Source of the DNA: Streptomyces rubellomurinus | GTDB taxonomy: Bacteria; Actinomycetota; Actinomycetes; Streptomycetales; Streptomycetaceae | DNA: 56,344 bases | Assembly: GCF_000961885.1 (NCBI RefSeq) | Contig: NZ_JZKH01000049.1 | Coordinates: forward strand, 1 to 56,344 | Direction: 5' to 3' | Part shown: positions 7,004 to 15,034 of the stretch, in pieces | Layout of the letters: every line of letters begins with the position of its first letter | Position numbering within the stretch: the first letter of the stretch is position 1 | The notes under the pieces: model-generated | Database searches by the model: none | The model's input: the letters and a program-made list of their open reading frames with translations, nothing else | What the model was told of the DNA's origin: nothing | Program-made: the position numbers and the translations under genes

Positions 7004-8080
7004 GTGGCTTGGTGGAACAGGAAGCCGGAGGACGAGCGGGCGCGGTGGGAGCTCGACCCGCTGGTGGGCGTCGGGCCGCTGCGGTTCGGGATGAGCCCGG
7101 ATCAGGTCCAGGCCGCCCTGGACGGCGCCATCGCCTACGTGTCGCAGGGGACGGAAGGCCGCCTGGTCTGGCAGACGTTCCACGATGTCGAGGTGACCGC
7201 GATCTACGGCCCGGGGCCGCGGCTGGCCGCGGTGGCGCTCGACGGGCGGTCCGGCCCGCTGGTGCGGCTGCGGGGCGTCGAGCTGATCGACCGGGCGCCG
7301 TCCGAGGTGCGGGCGGACCTCCTCGAACTCGCCGGTCGGGAAGGGGCGTCGGTCCGGGTCAACCGGAGCGGGGACCCGGAGGCGGCGGCCTGGGGCCTGT
7401 CCATGGGTGCCAGGCCGGGATGGGCGCTGTCGCCCGAGGGGTACGCGGAGCGGACGGACCGGATGGTCACGGACGCGCTGTGCGCCGGCCCCGAGCTCGC
7501 CGAGGACCCGTACGGGACCGAGCCGGTCAGGCAGTGGTGCAAGGTCCGGGAGGAGCGGGGCGCCCACTCCGGGCAGTGGCCGGTGCGGGCCGAGGGGGAC
7601 CGGCCGCGGTGGGGCTGCACGCCGCTGGAGGGCGTCGGCCCGCTGCGGTTCGGGATGAACCCGCGCGAGGTCGCGGCCGCCCTGGGCGGCGAACCGCCGG
7701 CCGAGCGTCGGGGGTGGTTCACCTGGCAGGGGTACGGGGCCGAGCAGTGGAACCTGGAGCAGGACCGCTTCGACGGGGCCGGGGTGACGGCCCACTACTG
7801 GCACCGGGACGGCTTCCCCACGCTGGCGGCCGTGACTGTGGACGGGCGCACCGGCCCCCGGGTCGAGTTCGAGGGCATCCCGCTGATCGGCAGGCCGGTC
7901 AGCGAGGTCGACGCGGCCATGCATCAGTACGTCGAGGGCAGCGACACGGGGCTGCGCGTCGGCTGCGCCGGGGACCTGGGGCCGGACGGGACCAACATCT
8001 TCGTCCGGGCCGACCGCGCCGGGGACGCCGTGATCAGCGGGGCCCGCTTCTGCGCGGAGGACTGGGAGGACCACGGCTGA
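7004..8080 (+). CDS. Hypothetical protein with two tandem homologous domains
   Basis: 358 residues from GTG 7004 (the frame is open from 6917; the G-rich stretch before 7004 could serve as ribosome site, so the start is uncertain). Two copies of the same domain are obvious: VGVGPLRFGMSPDQVQAAL and EGVGPLRFGMNPREVAAALG, each followed by a Trp-containing strand, an ...LAAVxxDGRxGPxVxxxGxxLI strand and an alpha segment (APSEVRADLLEL / PVSEVDAAMHQ). No signal peptide or membrane segment. I do not know the function. It was probably made by internal duplication. Confidence 0.72.
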   Translation: MAWWNRKPEDERARWELDPLVGVGPLRFGMSPDQVQAALDGAIAYVSQGTEGRLVWQTFHDVEVTAIYGPGPRLAAVALDGRSGPLVRLRGVELIDRAPSEVRADLLELAGREGASVRVNRSGDPEAAAWGLSMGARPGWALSPEGYAERTDRMVTDALCAGPELAEDPYGTEPVRQWCKVREERGAHSGQWPVRAEGDRPRWGCTPLEGVGPLRFGMNPREVAAALGGEPPAERRGWFTWQGYGAEQWNLEQDRFDGAGVTAHYWHRDGFPTLAAVTVDGRTGPRVEFEGIPLIGRPVSEVDAAMHQYVEGSDTGLRVGCAGDLGPDGTNIFVRADRAGDAVISGARFCAEDWEDHG

Positions 8081-8091
8081 CCGGGGTGCGT

Positions 8092-8124
8092 GCGCAGGAA
8101 GTCGGCGGGGCCGACTTCCTGCGC
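8092..8124 (+). terminator. Terminator hairpin after the two-domain protein
   Basis: A perfect 14-bp stem, GCGCAGGAAGTCGG (8092-8105) and its complement (8111-8124), with a 5-base loop, 12 bases after the stop codon. Confidence 0.7.
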
Positions 8125-8203
8125 GGGGCGGAGCCGGCCGCGCCGGCATCGGCCCGGCGCGCGGTAACCTGCCGGACAGCGACGGGCGAGGAGGGCCGGC
8201 AGC

Positions 8204-8410
8204 GTGCCGATCTGCGCGGAGTGCCGCACTGCCGAGGCGGCCATCGAGGACCTGGACGTCGAGCCTCCCCAGCCTTGGTGCGTGGGATGTGCGACCACCT
8301 TGGTGAGCGCGGGTGATCCCGTGCTCAACTACCTTGCCCTGACGGGTGATGCTGCCGACTACTCGCGGGCCCTGTCCCGGCGCAGCACCGCGGTTCTCCC
8401 GTTCGGGTGA
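8204..8410 (+). CDS. Small protein with a four-cysteine zinc-binding motif
   Basis: 68 residues. Cys pairs C4/C7 and C26/C29 form CxxC-x18-CxxC, a likely structural zinc site; the rest is helical. The GTG at 8204 has a strong GAGGAGGG site upstream and a hairpin terminator follows, so it looks like a real, independently transcribed gene. No family recognised. It could be a small regulator or protein-interaction module. Confidence 0.6.
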   Translation: MPICAECRTAEAAIEDLDVEPPQPWCVGCATTLVSAGDPVLNYLALTGDAADYSRALSRRSTAVLPFG

Positions 8411-8423
8411 ATGACATGGCCAA

Positions 8424-8455
8424 GCGACCCCGCCCGGTGATCCGGGCGGGGTCGC
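8424..8455. terminator. Bidirectional terminator hairpin
   Basis: A perfect 14-bp stem (8424-8437 with 8442-8455, loop TGAT) between the convergent zinc-motif gene and the 90-residue gene. Confidence 0.75.
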
Positions 8456-8461
8456 GGGGGT

Positions 8462-8734
8462 TCAGGGGCGGTGGGTGGAGATGGTGATGGGGTGGGCGGT
8501 CCAGCTGGTCATGCTGCCGATGTAGAGGGTGATGCTCCAGCTGCCGTGTCGGGCGAGGCAGTTGGCGACGCCCTCGCCGCCCGCCGGGCCGATGCAGAGG
8601 CGGATCAGGTCGCGGTGGGCCTCGCGGACGGGCAGGTCGCGGACGTTCTCCCAGAGGACGGGGAGGGCGTGGTCGAGGCTGGGGAACAGCGTGGGCGCCA
8701 TGAGGCCGGAGATCCCGGCGAGGACGGCGCTCAC
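8462..8734 (-). CDS. Hypothetical protein, 90 residues
   Basis: Reads from a GTG (8734) that overlaps the TGA of the ATPase remnant, or from an internal ATG 11 codons later. It contains LWENVRDLPVREAHRDLIRLCIGPAGGEGVANCLARHGSW, with codon third positions rich in G/C as in neighbouring genes, and ends in SWTAHPITISTHRP. The 4-base overlap (GTGA) shows it was once co-translated with a histidine-kinase-like ATPase gene. With that partner truncated, its expression and role are unclear. Confidence 0.55.
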   Translation of the reverse strand: MSAVLAGISGLMAPTLFPSLDHALPVLWENVRDLPVREAHRDLIRLCIGPAGGEGVANCLARHGSWSITLYIGSMTSWTAHPITISTHRP

Positions 8735-8892
8735 GCGGCGGCCAGCTCGGGGGAGACGTGGCACCAGACGAACTTGCCGATGCCGTGCGGCCGGGGGGAG
8801 CAGCCCCAGTGGGTGGCGAGCTCGTGGACGAGGAGCAGCCCTCGGCCGGCCTCGTCGGAGTCCGAGGTGTTGCGGAGGGTCGGTGACTCGAA
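8731..8892 (-). pseudogene. C-terminal remnant of a histidine-kinase-like ATPase (RsbW-like)
   Basis: The frame encodes DEAGRGLLLVHELATHWG, then IGKFVWCHV before a TGA. That is the typical end of the small HATPase_c_2 proteins that are abundant in Streptomyces. Upstream, the frame loses resemblance to the family and has no ATG, GTG or TTG before the hairpin at 8990-9025, so the N-terminal two thirds, including the Asn and DxGxG ATP-binding boxes, are gone. Probably lost in a rearrangement that placed the toxin-antitoxin module here. Confidence 0.7.
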
Positions 8893-8989
8893 GGGCCTGG
8901 ATGGGTCGGCTCTCGTGTTCGAAGCCGATGCGCGAGAGGCTTCGTGGGCGCGGTAGAGGTGGGCGAACGTCCGGCCGATTGAACAAAGA

Positions 8990-9025
8990 GTGGTGCCCGC
9001 ACGGCTGTGGCCGTGCGGGCACCAC
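8990..9025 (-). terminator. Terminator of the toxin-antitoxin operon
   Basis: A perfect 16-bp stem (8990-9005 with 9010-9025, 4-base loop). On the minus strand it is followed by TCTTTGTT, a T-rich tail, and it starts 17 bases beyond the toxin stop. Confidence 0.85.
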
Positions 9026-9042
9026 TGTTGGGCTAGCGTTCC

Positions 9043-9294
9043 TCAGAGGATGCGGCCGAGGTGGATGACGGCAATGGTCACCATCTGCTCGGTGATCTCG
9101 TACAGGACGCGGTAACGGCCGACGTGGATGCGGCGAAGATCCGGCGAGCCGTAGGGTGCCGAGCCTGCCGGCCGGGGGTCGTCGGCCAACAGGTCGACTG
9201 CGTCCATGACCTGGCGAAGGCCATCCGCGTCATCTTTGAGGAACCGGGCGGCCGCATTGATCGCAGGCTCGTCCCAGGTGATCCGGTAGGTCAT
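9043..9294 (-). CDS. RelE/ParE-family toxin
   Basis: 83 residues, the usual length. MTYRITWDEPAINAAARFL opens the fold, and the conserved DLRRIHVGRYRVLYEI core is followed by a VAIVIHLG-type last strand (here VTIAVIHLGRIL). Arg and Tyr residues of the core match the RelE-type ribosome-dependent mRNA interferase site. Its ATG overlaps the antitoxin stop (ATGA, 9291-9294), so toxin synthesis depends on antitoxin translation. Pairing with a Phd/YefM antitoxin is typical. Confidence 0.92.
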   Translation of the reverse strand: MTYRITWDEPAINAAARFLKDDADGLRQVMDAVDLLADDPRPAGSAPYGSPDLRRIHVGRYRVLYEITEQMVTIAVIHLGRIL

Positions 9295-9545
9295 TCACGC
9301 TCCAGGCCCAGGAGGGAGCGGACGTCCTCGTGGGGCACGCTCGCGACGGTGCCTGCGGCCTGGCGGGCTCGGTAGCGGGCGAGCGCGAGCTCGTCTTCCA
9401 GATCGGCGAGTTCCTGCGGGTTGATGAGCACGGCAGCGGGCTGACCGTGGTCGGTGATGGTGATGCGTTCACGGCTGTGGGAAGCGCGGCGCACCAGAGT
9501 GCCAAATCTTGCTCGCGCCTCAGTGATAGGCAGAGTCTCACTCAT
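9291..9545 (-). CDS. Phd/YefM-family antitoxin
   Basis: 84 residues. ITEARARFGTLVRRASHSRERITITDHGQPAAVLINPQE is the Phd/YefM DNA-binding and dimer domain; the C-terminal tail (DLEDELALARYRAR onward) is the part that wraps the toxin. I chose the ATG at 9545 over a GTG at 9560 because the longer start would lie inside the operator palindrome. First gene of a two-gene operon; neutralises the RelE-like toxin and, with it, represses its own promoter. Confidence 0.9.
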   Translation of the reverse strand: MSETLPITEARARFGTLVRRASHSRERITITDHGQPAAVLINPQELADLEDELALARYRARQAAGTVASVPHEDVRSLLGLERE

Positions 9546-9550
9546 GGCAG

Positions 9551-9562
9551 AAGTGTACACTT
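9551..9562 (-). promoter_or_regulatory. Antitoxin operator with TGTACA core
   Basis: AAGTGTACACTT is a perfect 12-bp palindrome, 5 bases upstream of the antitoxin ATG. TGTACA is the core of the operator palindromes described for yefM-yoeB, which fits the YefM-type antitoxin here. Confidence 0.75.
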
Positions 9563-9633
9563 CGCGCGGGTTTTGGTGTGAGATGTAGCCGCAAGTCGCC
9601 AGTCTTCACCTTGAGTAACGGCACTGGATGGAA

Positions 9634-9671
9634 AAGAGGGGAGGAGCGCGGCAGGGCGCTCCTCCCCTCTT
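9634..9671 (-). terminator. Terminator of nrdAB
   Basis: A perfect 16-bp stem (9634-9649 with 9656-9671, 6-base loop), followed on the minus strand by TTCC; the stem base itself ends in TTTT. It begins 11 bases after the nrdB stop, so no nrdS-like third gene is in this operon. Confidence 0.88.
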
Positions 9672-9682
9672 GTTCTTGGGGC

Positions 9683-10699
9683 TTAGAAGTCGTCGTCGAA
9701 GGAGACCGAGCCCTCGACCGCCACCTGGTACGCGGACACCCGGCGCTCGAAGAAGTTGGTCAGCTCCTGGACGTTCTGGAGCTCCATGAAGCCGAACGGG
9801 TTGGTCGAGCCGTACCGGATCGGCATGCCGAGCCGCGCGAGGCGCTGGTCGGCAACAGCCTCCAGGTACTGGCGCATCGACTCGGTGTTCATGCCGGTCA
9901 GACCGTCGCCGCAGAGGTCCTGGGCGAACTGGAGCTCGGCCGCGACGGCCTCCTCCAGCATCTCGGTGACCTGCTTGGCCATCTCGTCGTCGAAGAGGTC
10001 GGGCTCCTCCTCGCGCACGGTGTCCACCACGGAGAACGCGAAGTCCATGTGCATGGACTCGTCGCGGAACACCCAGTTGGTGCCGGTCGCGAGACCGTGC
10101 AGCAGGCCCCGGCTCCGGAACCAGTACACGTACGCGAACGCGCCGTAGAAGAACAGGCCCTCGACACACGCTGCGAAGCAGATCAGGTTGAGCAGGAACG
10201 CCCGCCGATCCTCCTTCGTCTGCAGCGACTCGATGTGGTCGACCGCGTTCATGTACTTGAAGCAGAACTGGGCCTTCTGGTGGATGGAGGGAATGTTCTC
10301 CACCGCGGCGAAGGCCGCGTTGCGGTCCTCCGGGTCCGGAAGGTAGGTGTCCAGCAGCGTCAGGTAGAACTGGACGTGCACGGCCTCCTCGAACAGCTGC
10401 CGGCTCAGGTACAGCCGCGCCTCGGGCGAGTTGATGTGCTTGTAGAGGCTCAGCACCACGTTGTTCGCGACGATCGAGTCACCGGTCGCGAAGAACGCGA
10501 CCAGCCGCCCGATGAGGTGGCGCTCGCCCTCGCTGAGCTTCGCCAGGTCGGCGACATCCGAGTGCAGGTCCACCTCCTCCACGGTCCAGGTGTTCTTGAT
10601 CGCGTCCCGGTACCGGTCGTAGAACGACGGGTAGCGCATCGGGCGCAGCGTCAGCTCGAAGCCGGGGTCGAGCAGCATCTTGCGGTCGTCGGCAGTCAT
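9683..10699 (-). CDS. nrdB: Ribonucleoside-diphosphate reductase, beta subunit (class Ia)
   Basis: 338 residues. The R2-type helical bundle shows the di-iron ligands: EEAVH in LFEEAVHVQFYLTLLD, the E of GLFFYGAFAYVYW, and the E/H pair in DESMHMDF. It makes the tyrosyl radical that drives NrdA. The C terminus, SVSFDDDF, is the acidic tail that docks on the alpha subunit. The ATG at 10699 shares its A with the TAA stop of nrdA, so the two subunits are translationally coupled. Open frame continues upstream of 10699 but overlaps nrdA and is not coding. Confidence 0.96.
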   Translation of the reverse strand: MTADDRKMLLDPGFELTLRPMRYPSFYDRYRDAIKNTWTVEEVDLHSDVADLAKLSEGERHLIGRLVAFFATGDSIVANNVVLSLYKHINSPEARLYLSRQLFEEAVHVQFYLTLLDTYLPDPEDRNAAFAAVENIPSIHQKAQFCFKYMNAVDHIESLQTKEDRRAFLLNLICFAACVEGLFFYGAFAYVYWFRSRGLLHGLATGTNWVFRDESMHMDFAFSVVDTVREEEPDLFDDEMAKQVTEMLEEAVAAELQFAQDLCGDGLTGMNTESMRQYLEAVADQRLARLGMPIRYGSTNPFGFMELQNVQELTNFFERRVSAYQVAVEGSVSFDDDF

Positions 10700-13122
10700 T
10701 ACTGGCAGGCCTCGCAGGACTCGGGGTTCTCCAGGGAGCAGGCGATGGCGTCCTGCTCGGCCTGGGTCATGGTGGGGGTCGGCAGCGGCGCGGCCGTACG
10801 CGCGGCACCGGACGCGGCCTGGGCGATGCGGGTGGCCGGGCGCGAGCGCAGGTAGTAGGTGGTCTTGAGACCGACCTTCCACGCGTACGCGTACATCGAG
10901 CTGAGCTTGCCGATGGTCGGCGCCGCCATGAACAGGTTCAGCGACTGGCTCTGGTCCAGGTACGGCATGCGGGCCGCGGCCAGGTCGATGAGGGCGCGCT
11001 GCGGCAGCTCCCAGGCCGTGCGGTACAGCGACCGCACCTCCTCCGGCAGCCAGTTGAACTCCTGCACGGAGCCGTTGGCGTCGCGCAGCGCGTCGCGGGT
11101 CTGCTGGTCCCAGACGCCGAGCTCCTTGAGCTCGCGCACCAGGTACGGGTTGACCTGCAGGAACTCGCCGCTGAGCGTCTCGCGCTTGAACAGGTTGGAC
11201 ACCTGCGGCTCGATGCACTCGTACACGCCGGCGATCGAGGCGATCGTCGCGGTCGGCGCGATCGCCAGCAGCAGCGAGTTGCGCAGGCCGGTCTCGGCGA
11301 TCCGCGCCCGCAGCGCCGTCCAGCGCGAGGCCCACTGCGGGGCGGCGCTCGGGAAGTGGTCGATGTGCAGCTCACCGCGCGCGGCGCGGGTCTCGCCGTA
11401 CGCCTCGTGGCGGCCCAGCTGTTCGGCCAGGTCGGCGGAGCGCTCGTACGCGGTGAGCATGATGCGCTCGGCGATCAGCGTGGACAGCTGCTTCGCCTCG
11501 GCCGAGTCGAAGTCGATCCGCAGCTTGAAGAAGACGTCCTGCAGGCCCATCACGCCCAGGCCCACCGGCCGCCAGCGCGAGTTGGAGGTGCCCGCTTCGA
11601 CGGTCGGGTAGAAGTTGATGTCCACCACGCGGTCGAGGAAGGTCACGGCCGTACGCACGGTGGCGTCCAGGCGCTCCCAGTCCATGGCGTTGATCAGGTC
11701 GTCGGCGCGGGCGTCGAGGGCCACGTGCGCACCGAGGTTGACCGACCCCAGGTTGCAGACGGCGGTCTCGGAGTCGTCCGTGACCTCCAGGATCTCGGTG
11801 CACAGGTTGGACGAGTGCACCGTGCGGCCCGGCAGCGCGGTCTGGTTGGCGGCCCGGTTGGAGGCGTCCTTGAAGGTCATCCAGCCGTTGCCGGTCTGGG
11901 CCAGGGTGCGCATCATGCGGGCGTACAGGGTCTGCGCCGGGATGGTGCGGACGGCCTTGCCGGCCAGCTCGGCCTTGCGGTAGGCCTCGTCGAAGTCGGC
12001 GCCCCACAGGTCGACCAGCTCGGGGACGTCGGCCGGGGAGAACAGCGACCAGTCCTCGTTGGCGTTCACGCGGCGCATGAACTCGTCCGGGATCCAGTGC
12101 GCCAGGTTGAGGTTGTGGGTGCGGCGGGCTTCCTCGCCGGTGTTGTCGCGGAGCTCCAGGAACTCCTCGATGTCGGCGTGCCAGGTCTCCAGGTAGACGC
12201 AGGCCGCGCCCTTGCGCCTGCCGCCCTGGTTGACGGCGGCGACGGAGGAGTCGAGGGTGCGCAGGAACGGCACGATGCCGTTGGACTTGCCGTTGGTGCC
12301 GCGGATGAGGCTGCCGCGCGAGCGGATGCGCGAGTAGGACAGGCCGATGCCGCCGGCGTGCTTGGACAGGCGGGCGATCTGCGCGTAGCGGTTGTAGATC
12401 GAGTCCAGGTTGTCCAGCGGGGAGTCGAGCAGGTAGCAGCTGCTCATCTGCGGGTGCCGGGTGCCGGAGTTGAAGAGCGTCGGCGAGGAGGTCAGGTACT
12501 CCAGGCGGCTCATCAGGCCGTACAGCTCGGCGACCTCGCGCACGGACTGCTCGGTGTCGCCGACCGCCAGGCCGCAGGCGACGCGGAGCAGGAAGTGCTG
12601 CGGGGTCTCGATGACCTTGCGGGTGATCGGGTGGCGCAGCAGGTAGCGGGACTGGACGGTGCGCAGGCCGAAGTACTCGAAGCGGTCGTCGCCGTGGGCG
12701 TCGATCAGGGCGTCGAGGGCGGCGGCGTGCTTGGCGACGAAGTCGGCGGTGGTGTCGCCGATCAGGCCCTCGGCGTGGCCGACCGCGATGGAGGCGGAGA
12801 AGGACACCGAGCCCTGGCTGTTGGCCTCGTCGACGATCTCCAGGGCGAGCAGGCGGGCGGCCAGCTTCGAGTACTGGGGGTCCTCGGCGATCATCGACGC
12901 GGCGGCGTCGACGGCCAGGCCGCGCAGCTCGGCGAAGTCCGAGCCGGCGTGGCGCCCGCGCAGTGCGGCGGCGGCGACGTGGCCGGGGTCGACCTCGGTG
13001 AGGTCGGCGCTGCGGTCGGTGAGCAGCCGCAGCAGGGCACCGCCGGGGTCGGTGACCGTCTGGTCGGTGAAGGCGGTACCGGTTCCCTGGGCGGGCAGGG
13101 TGGCTGAGGCAGCGGTGGTCAA
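10699..13122 (-). CDS. nrdA: Ribonucleoside-diphosphate reductase, alpha subunit (class Ia)
   Basis: 807 residues. Reduces all four ribonucleotides with NrdB. Visible landmarks: N-terminal helical region, SSCYLLDS (first active-site Cys), HNLNLAHWIPDEFM, SNLCTEI with the thiyl Cys region, AVCNLGSVNL (second active-site Cys), PTATIASIAGVYECIEP, and a C-terminal CxxxxxxxCxxC tail (ending SCEACQ) for thiol exchange. The TTG at 13122 was chosen because GGAGAGAG lies 5 bases upstream; the frame is open further, into the riboswitch, but that is non-coding. Controlled by NrdR boxes and a cobalamin riboswitch: class Ia is shut off when cobalamin allows the class II enzyme, encoded elsewhere, to work. 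Confidence 0.96.
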   Translation of the reverse strand: MTTAASATLPAQGTGTAFTDQTVTDPGGALLRLLTDRSADLTEVDPGHVAAAALRGRHAGSDFAELRGLAVDAAASMIAEDPQYSKLAARLLALEIVDEANSQGSVSFSASIAVGHAEGLIGDTTADFVAKHAAALDALIDAHGDDRFEYFGLRTVQSRYLLRHPITRKVIETPQHFLLRVACGLAVGDTEQSVREVAELYGLMSRLEYLTSSPTLFNSGTRHPQMSSCYLLDSPLDNLDSIYNRYAQIARLSKHAGGIGLSYSRIRSRGSLIRGTNGKSNGIVPFLRTLDSSVAAVNQGGRRKGAACVYLETWHADIEEFLELRDNTGEEARRTHNLNLAHWIPDEFMRRVNANEDWSLFSPADVPELVDLWGADFDEAYRKAELAGKAVRTIPAQTLYARMMRTLAQTGNGWMTFKDASNRAANQTALPGRTVHSSNLCTEILEVTDDSETAVCNLGSVNLGAHVALDARADDLINAMDWERLDATVRTAVTFLDRVVDINFYPTVEAGTSNSRWRPVGLGVMGLQDVFFKLRIDFDSAEAKQLSTLIAERIMLTAYERSADLAEQLGRHEAYGETRAARGELHIDHFPSAAPQWASRWTALRARIAETGLRNSLLLAIAPTATIASIAGVYECIEPQVSNLFKRETLSGEFLQVNPYLVRELKELGVWDQQTRDALRDANGSVQEFNWLPEEVRSLYRTAWELPQRALIDLAAARMPYLDQSQSLNLFMAAPTIGKLSSMYAYAWKVGLKTTYYLRSRPATRIAQAASGAARTAAPLPTPTMTQAEQDAIACSLENPESCEACQ

Positions 13123-13294
13123 GGCGCTCTCTCCTGGCGGCGATCGGCGGCGTGATCGGGTGGCGCCGGACCGTTCGGGGCAGGGGAGCACGGCGCGAAC
13201 GCGGGCGGCGTCGCGCGACGGTGTCTCCCCGGCCCGCCCGCGAGGCCCGGAAAGGTGGTGCTGGTGCTCGCGCGGCCCCTGCGGGAGGGCCGTG

Positions 13295-13408
13295 GCGCAC
13301 GCCGCCGGCAGGTACTCGGACTTGCGGGCCCGGCTCGTGTGAGCGCCCGCACACCGCTGCGGGGCAGTCCCGGAATCGCACCGGGTTCCCCTGCGTCGAC
13401 AGCAGGAG
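13295..13408 (-). promoter_or_regulatory. Cobalamin (B12) riboswitch in the nrdA leader
   Basis: Read on the minus strand, the leader has AGGGGAACCCGGTGCGATTC, then CCGGGACTGCCCCGCAGCGG, the conserved G-rich box, CCGGTG hairpin and B12-box region, then AAGTCCGAGTACCTGCC (complement of 13307-13323), the conserved 3' half. It lies about 170 bases upstream of the nrdA TTG. Borovok and colleagues reported a B12 riboswitch in front of the Streptomyces nrdABS operon (recalled, not checked). Limits are approximate. Confidence 0.93.
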
Positions 13409-13410
13409 TG

Positions 13411-13457
13411 AGCATACATGTTGTGGTGTCTCCCTGATGTGACACCACATGTAGTAC
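13411..13457 (-). promoter_or_regulatory. Pair of NrdR boxes upstream of nrdA
   Basis: Two 16-base elements, AGCATACATGTTGTGG (13411-13426) and ACACCACATGTAGTAC (13442-13457), each match the NrdR consensus (acaCwAtATaTwGtgt) in most conserved positions. Their centres are exactly 31 bp apart, the spacing typical of paired NrdR sites. They lie just upstream of the riboswitch, where the promoter should be. The rest of 13123-13707 holds no gene. Confidence 0.75.
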
Positions 13458-13707
13458 AGCGCCGTGTGTCGGGGCGATGACCGGCGGTGCCGGGCGGATG
13501 GCGGGCGGTGCCTGTGGCAGGCGGCACAAGGGGCCCCGGGCCGCGCCCGGGGCGTCCTGGTTTCGATACGGAACGGTCACCGGGCGGCTGGTCCGTCGGA
13601 GTGATGCCCTACGATCTGGGCGACATGTGAGCGAGCGCAGCGGGCGGGTCCGCGACACGAGGGGTGCGCGTCTCGCGGAGCGATCGACGAGGCAGCGAGG
13701 GGGCCGC

Positions 13708-14892
13708 ATGAGCGACGGATTCGGCGCACCTGGGCAGGGGCCGCAGGGGACGCCCCCGGCCGGGGCGGGGAACGCGCAGAACCAGCCGGGGCCGGTGCCG
13801 CCGCCGAGCGGGGGCTTCGGGCCGCCGCCGGCGTCGTACGGGCCGGTCGTGCCGCCCGCGCAGCCGGTGGCGCAGCCCGTCCCGCCGGTGCCGCAGCCGG
13901 GGCCGGTGCAGCCGCAGCCGCAGCCCGTCCCGCCGCAGGCCCCGCAGCCGACGCCCCAGCCGCAGCCCGTCCCGCCCCAGCCCCAGCCGCAGGCCTCCCA
14001 GCCCGCGCCGCCGTGGCAGCCGCAGGCCCAGCCGACGCTGCCCGCCCAGCAGTTCCAGCCCCAGCCGCCGCAGCCCCACCAGCCGCAGCCGCCGCGCGCC
14101 GAGCCCGACTGGGAGGCGCTGGCGAACCGCAACGAGGCAGAGGGCAAGCGCAAGCGCCGCACGAAGGTGATCGGCATCGTGGCCGCCGTCGTCGTGGTGG
14201 GCGGCCTGGCGGCGGGCGGCGCGATGCTGCTGGGCAAGCACGACGACCCCAAGCCGGCGCCGGTCGCCTCCCCGGCCACGCCCGCGCCCACGCCCCCCTC
14301 GCCGGCCCCGACCACCAGCCAGGGCGGCGGCGACGACCTGTCCAAGCCGATCTGGGACGCCAGCACCGACCCGGCGCCGCAGGACGCGAACGCGCTGTTC
14401 TCGGCGGCCCAGGTGACCATCAACGGCGCGACCTGGAACCGCACCACCGTCTCGCTCGACCAGCCCTGCTGGGACGGCAACTCGACGACCGGCGGCCTCG
14501 GCAAGATCCTCGGCGACCAGGGCTGCCGCCAGGTGCTGCGGGCGACGTACGTCTCCGGCGACAGCGCGGTGACGGTCGGTGTCGCGGTCTTCGACCACAG
14601 GATCCAGGCCGAGACGGCGATGAAGAACTACGCCGGCCAGCTCAAGGGCGCCGCCGCCCCCGGCGCGCCGGCCTTCTGCGCCAACCCGGGCTGCACCAAC
14701 ACCCACAACAGCATGGGCCGGTACGCCTACTTCACGGTCGAGGGCTCGGCGAAGGGCGGCAATGCGCCGGACGCCACCGCGACCGCCGCGGCCCCCGGCT
14801 TCGCGGAGCACGTGAAGGGCCAGCTGCTCCAGCGCGCGAAGGCCGCGGGCAAGGCGGCCCCCGGCGCCCCGGCGACCACGCCGACTGGCTGA
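13708..14892 (+). CDS. Pro/Gln-rich single-pass membrane protein
   Basis: 394 residues from ATG 13708 (GCGAGGGGG upstream). Residues 1-135 or so are low-complexity Pro/Gln/Ala, presumably cytoplasmic. A basic patch (KRKRRTK) and one transmembrane segment (VIGIVAAVVVVGGLAAGGAML) follow, then a Pro/Thr linker and an extracellular domain with four Cys (CWDG, CRQV, CANPGC) that ends in an Ala-rich tail. The layout is common in actinobacterial envelope proteins of unknown role. It opens the polysaccharide cluster and shares its PQ-rich tail type with the protein at 16654. Function not known. Confidence 0.72.
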   Translation: MSDGFGAPGQGPQGTPPAGAGNAQNQPGPVPPPSGGFGPPPASYGPVVPPAQPVAQPVPPVPQPGPVQPQPQPVPPQAPQPTPQPQPVPPQPQPQASQPAPPWQPQAQPTLPAQQFQPQPPQPHQPQPPRAEPDWEALANRNEAEGKRKRRTKVIGIVAAVVVVGGLAAGGAMLLGKHDDPKPAPVASPATPAPTPPSPAPTTSQGGGDDLSKPIWDASTDPAPQDANALFSAAQVTINGATWNRTTVSLDQPCWDGNSTTGGLGKILGDQGCRQVLRATYVSGDSAVTVGVAVFDHRIQAETAMKNYAGQLKGAAAPGAPAFCANPGCTNTHNSMGRYAYFTVEGSAKGGNAPDATATAAAPGFAEHVKGQLLQRAKAAGKAAPGAPATTPTG

Positions 14893-14903
14893 CCTGCCGC
14901 GAC

Positions 14904-14945
14904 CTCCCCCGGCCCCGGCGGGTTCGTTCGCCGGGGCCGGGGGAG
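14904..14945 (+). terminator. Terminator hairpin
   Basis: A perfect 17-bp G+C stem (14904-14920 with 14929-14945, 8-base loop), 12 bases after the stop of the Pro/Gln-rich membrane protein gene. Confidence 0.8.
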
Positions 14946-15034
14946 TGTGGCAGGCTCTCGCCGTAGTCAGTCGTACGCGTGTTCCGGTTGCGTCCGTGGG
15001 GGTCGGCGCCGGCGAGCAACCGGAGGAGTGGTCC

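Noticed and set aside
9043..9562. Mobile element carrying the toxin-antitoxin module
   Set aside because: No transposase, integrase or flanking direct repeats were found; only the gene content suggests transfer.
11356..13107. Long open frame on the plus strand opposite nrdA
   Set aside because: It is antisense to a well-conserved gene, has no ribosome site, and arises from the G+C-rich third positions of nrdA. Many similar antisense frames (for example opposite dasD and the kinase) were dropped for the same reason.
13708..14100. PQ-coding repeats as a possible minisatellite or CRISPR-like array
   Set aside because: The repeat is in frame within a protein, unit lengths vary and there are no unique spacers.
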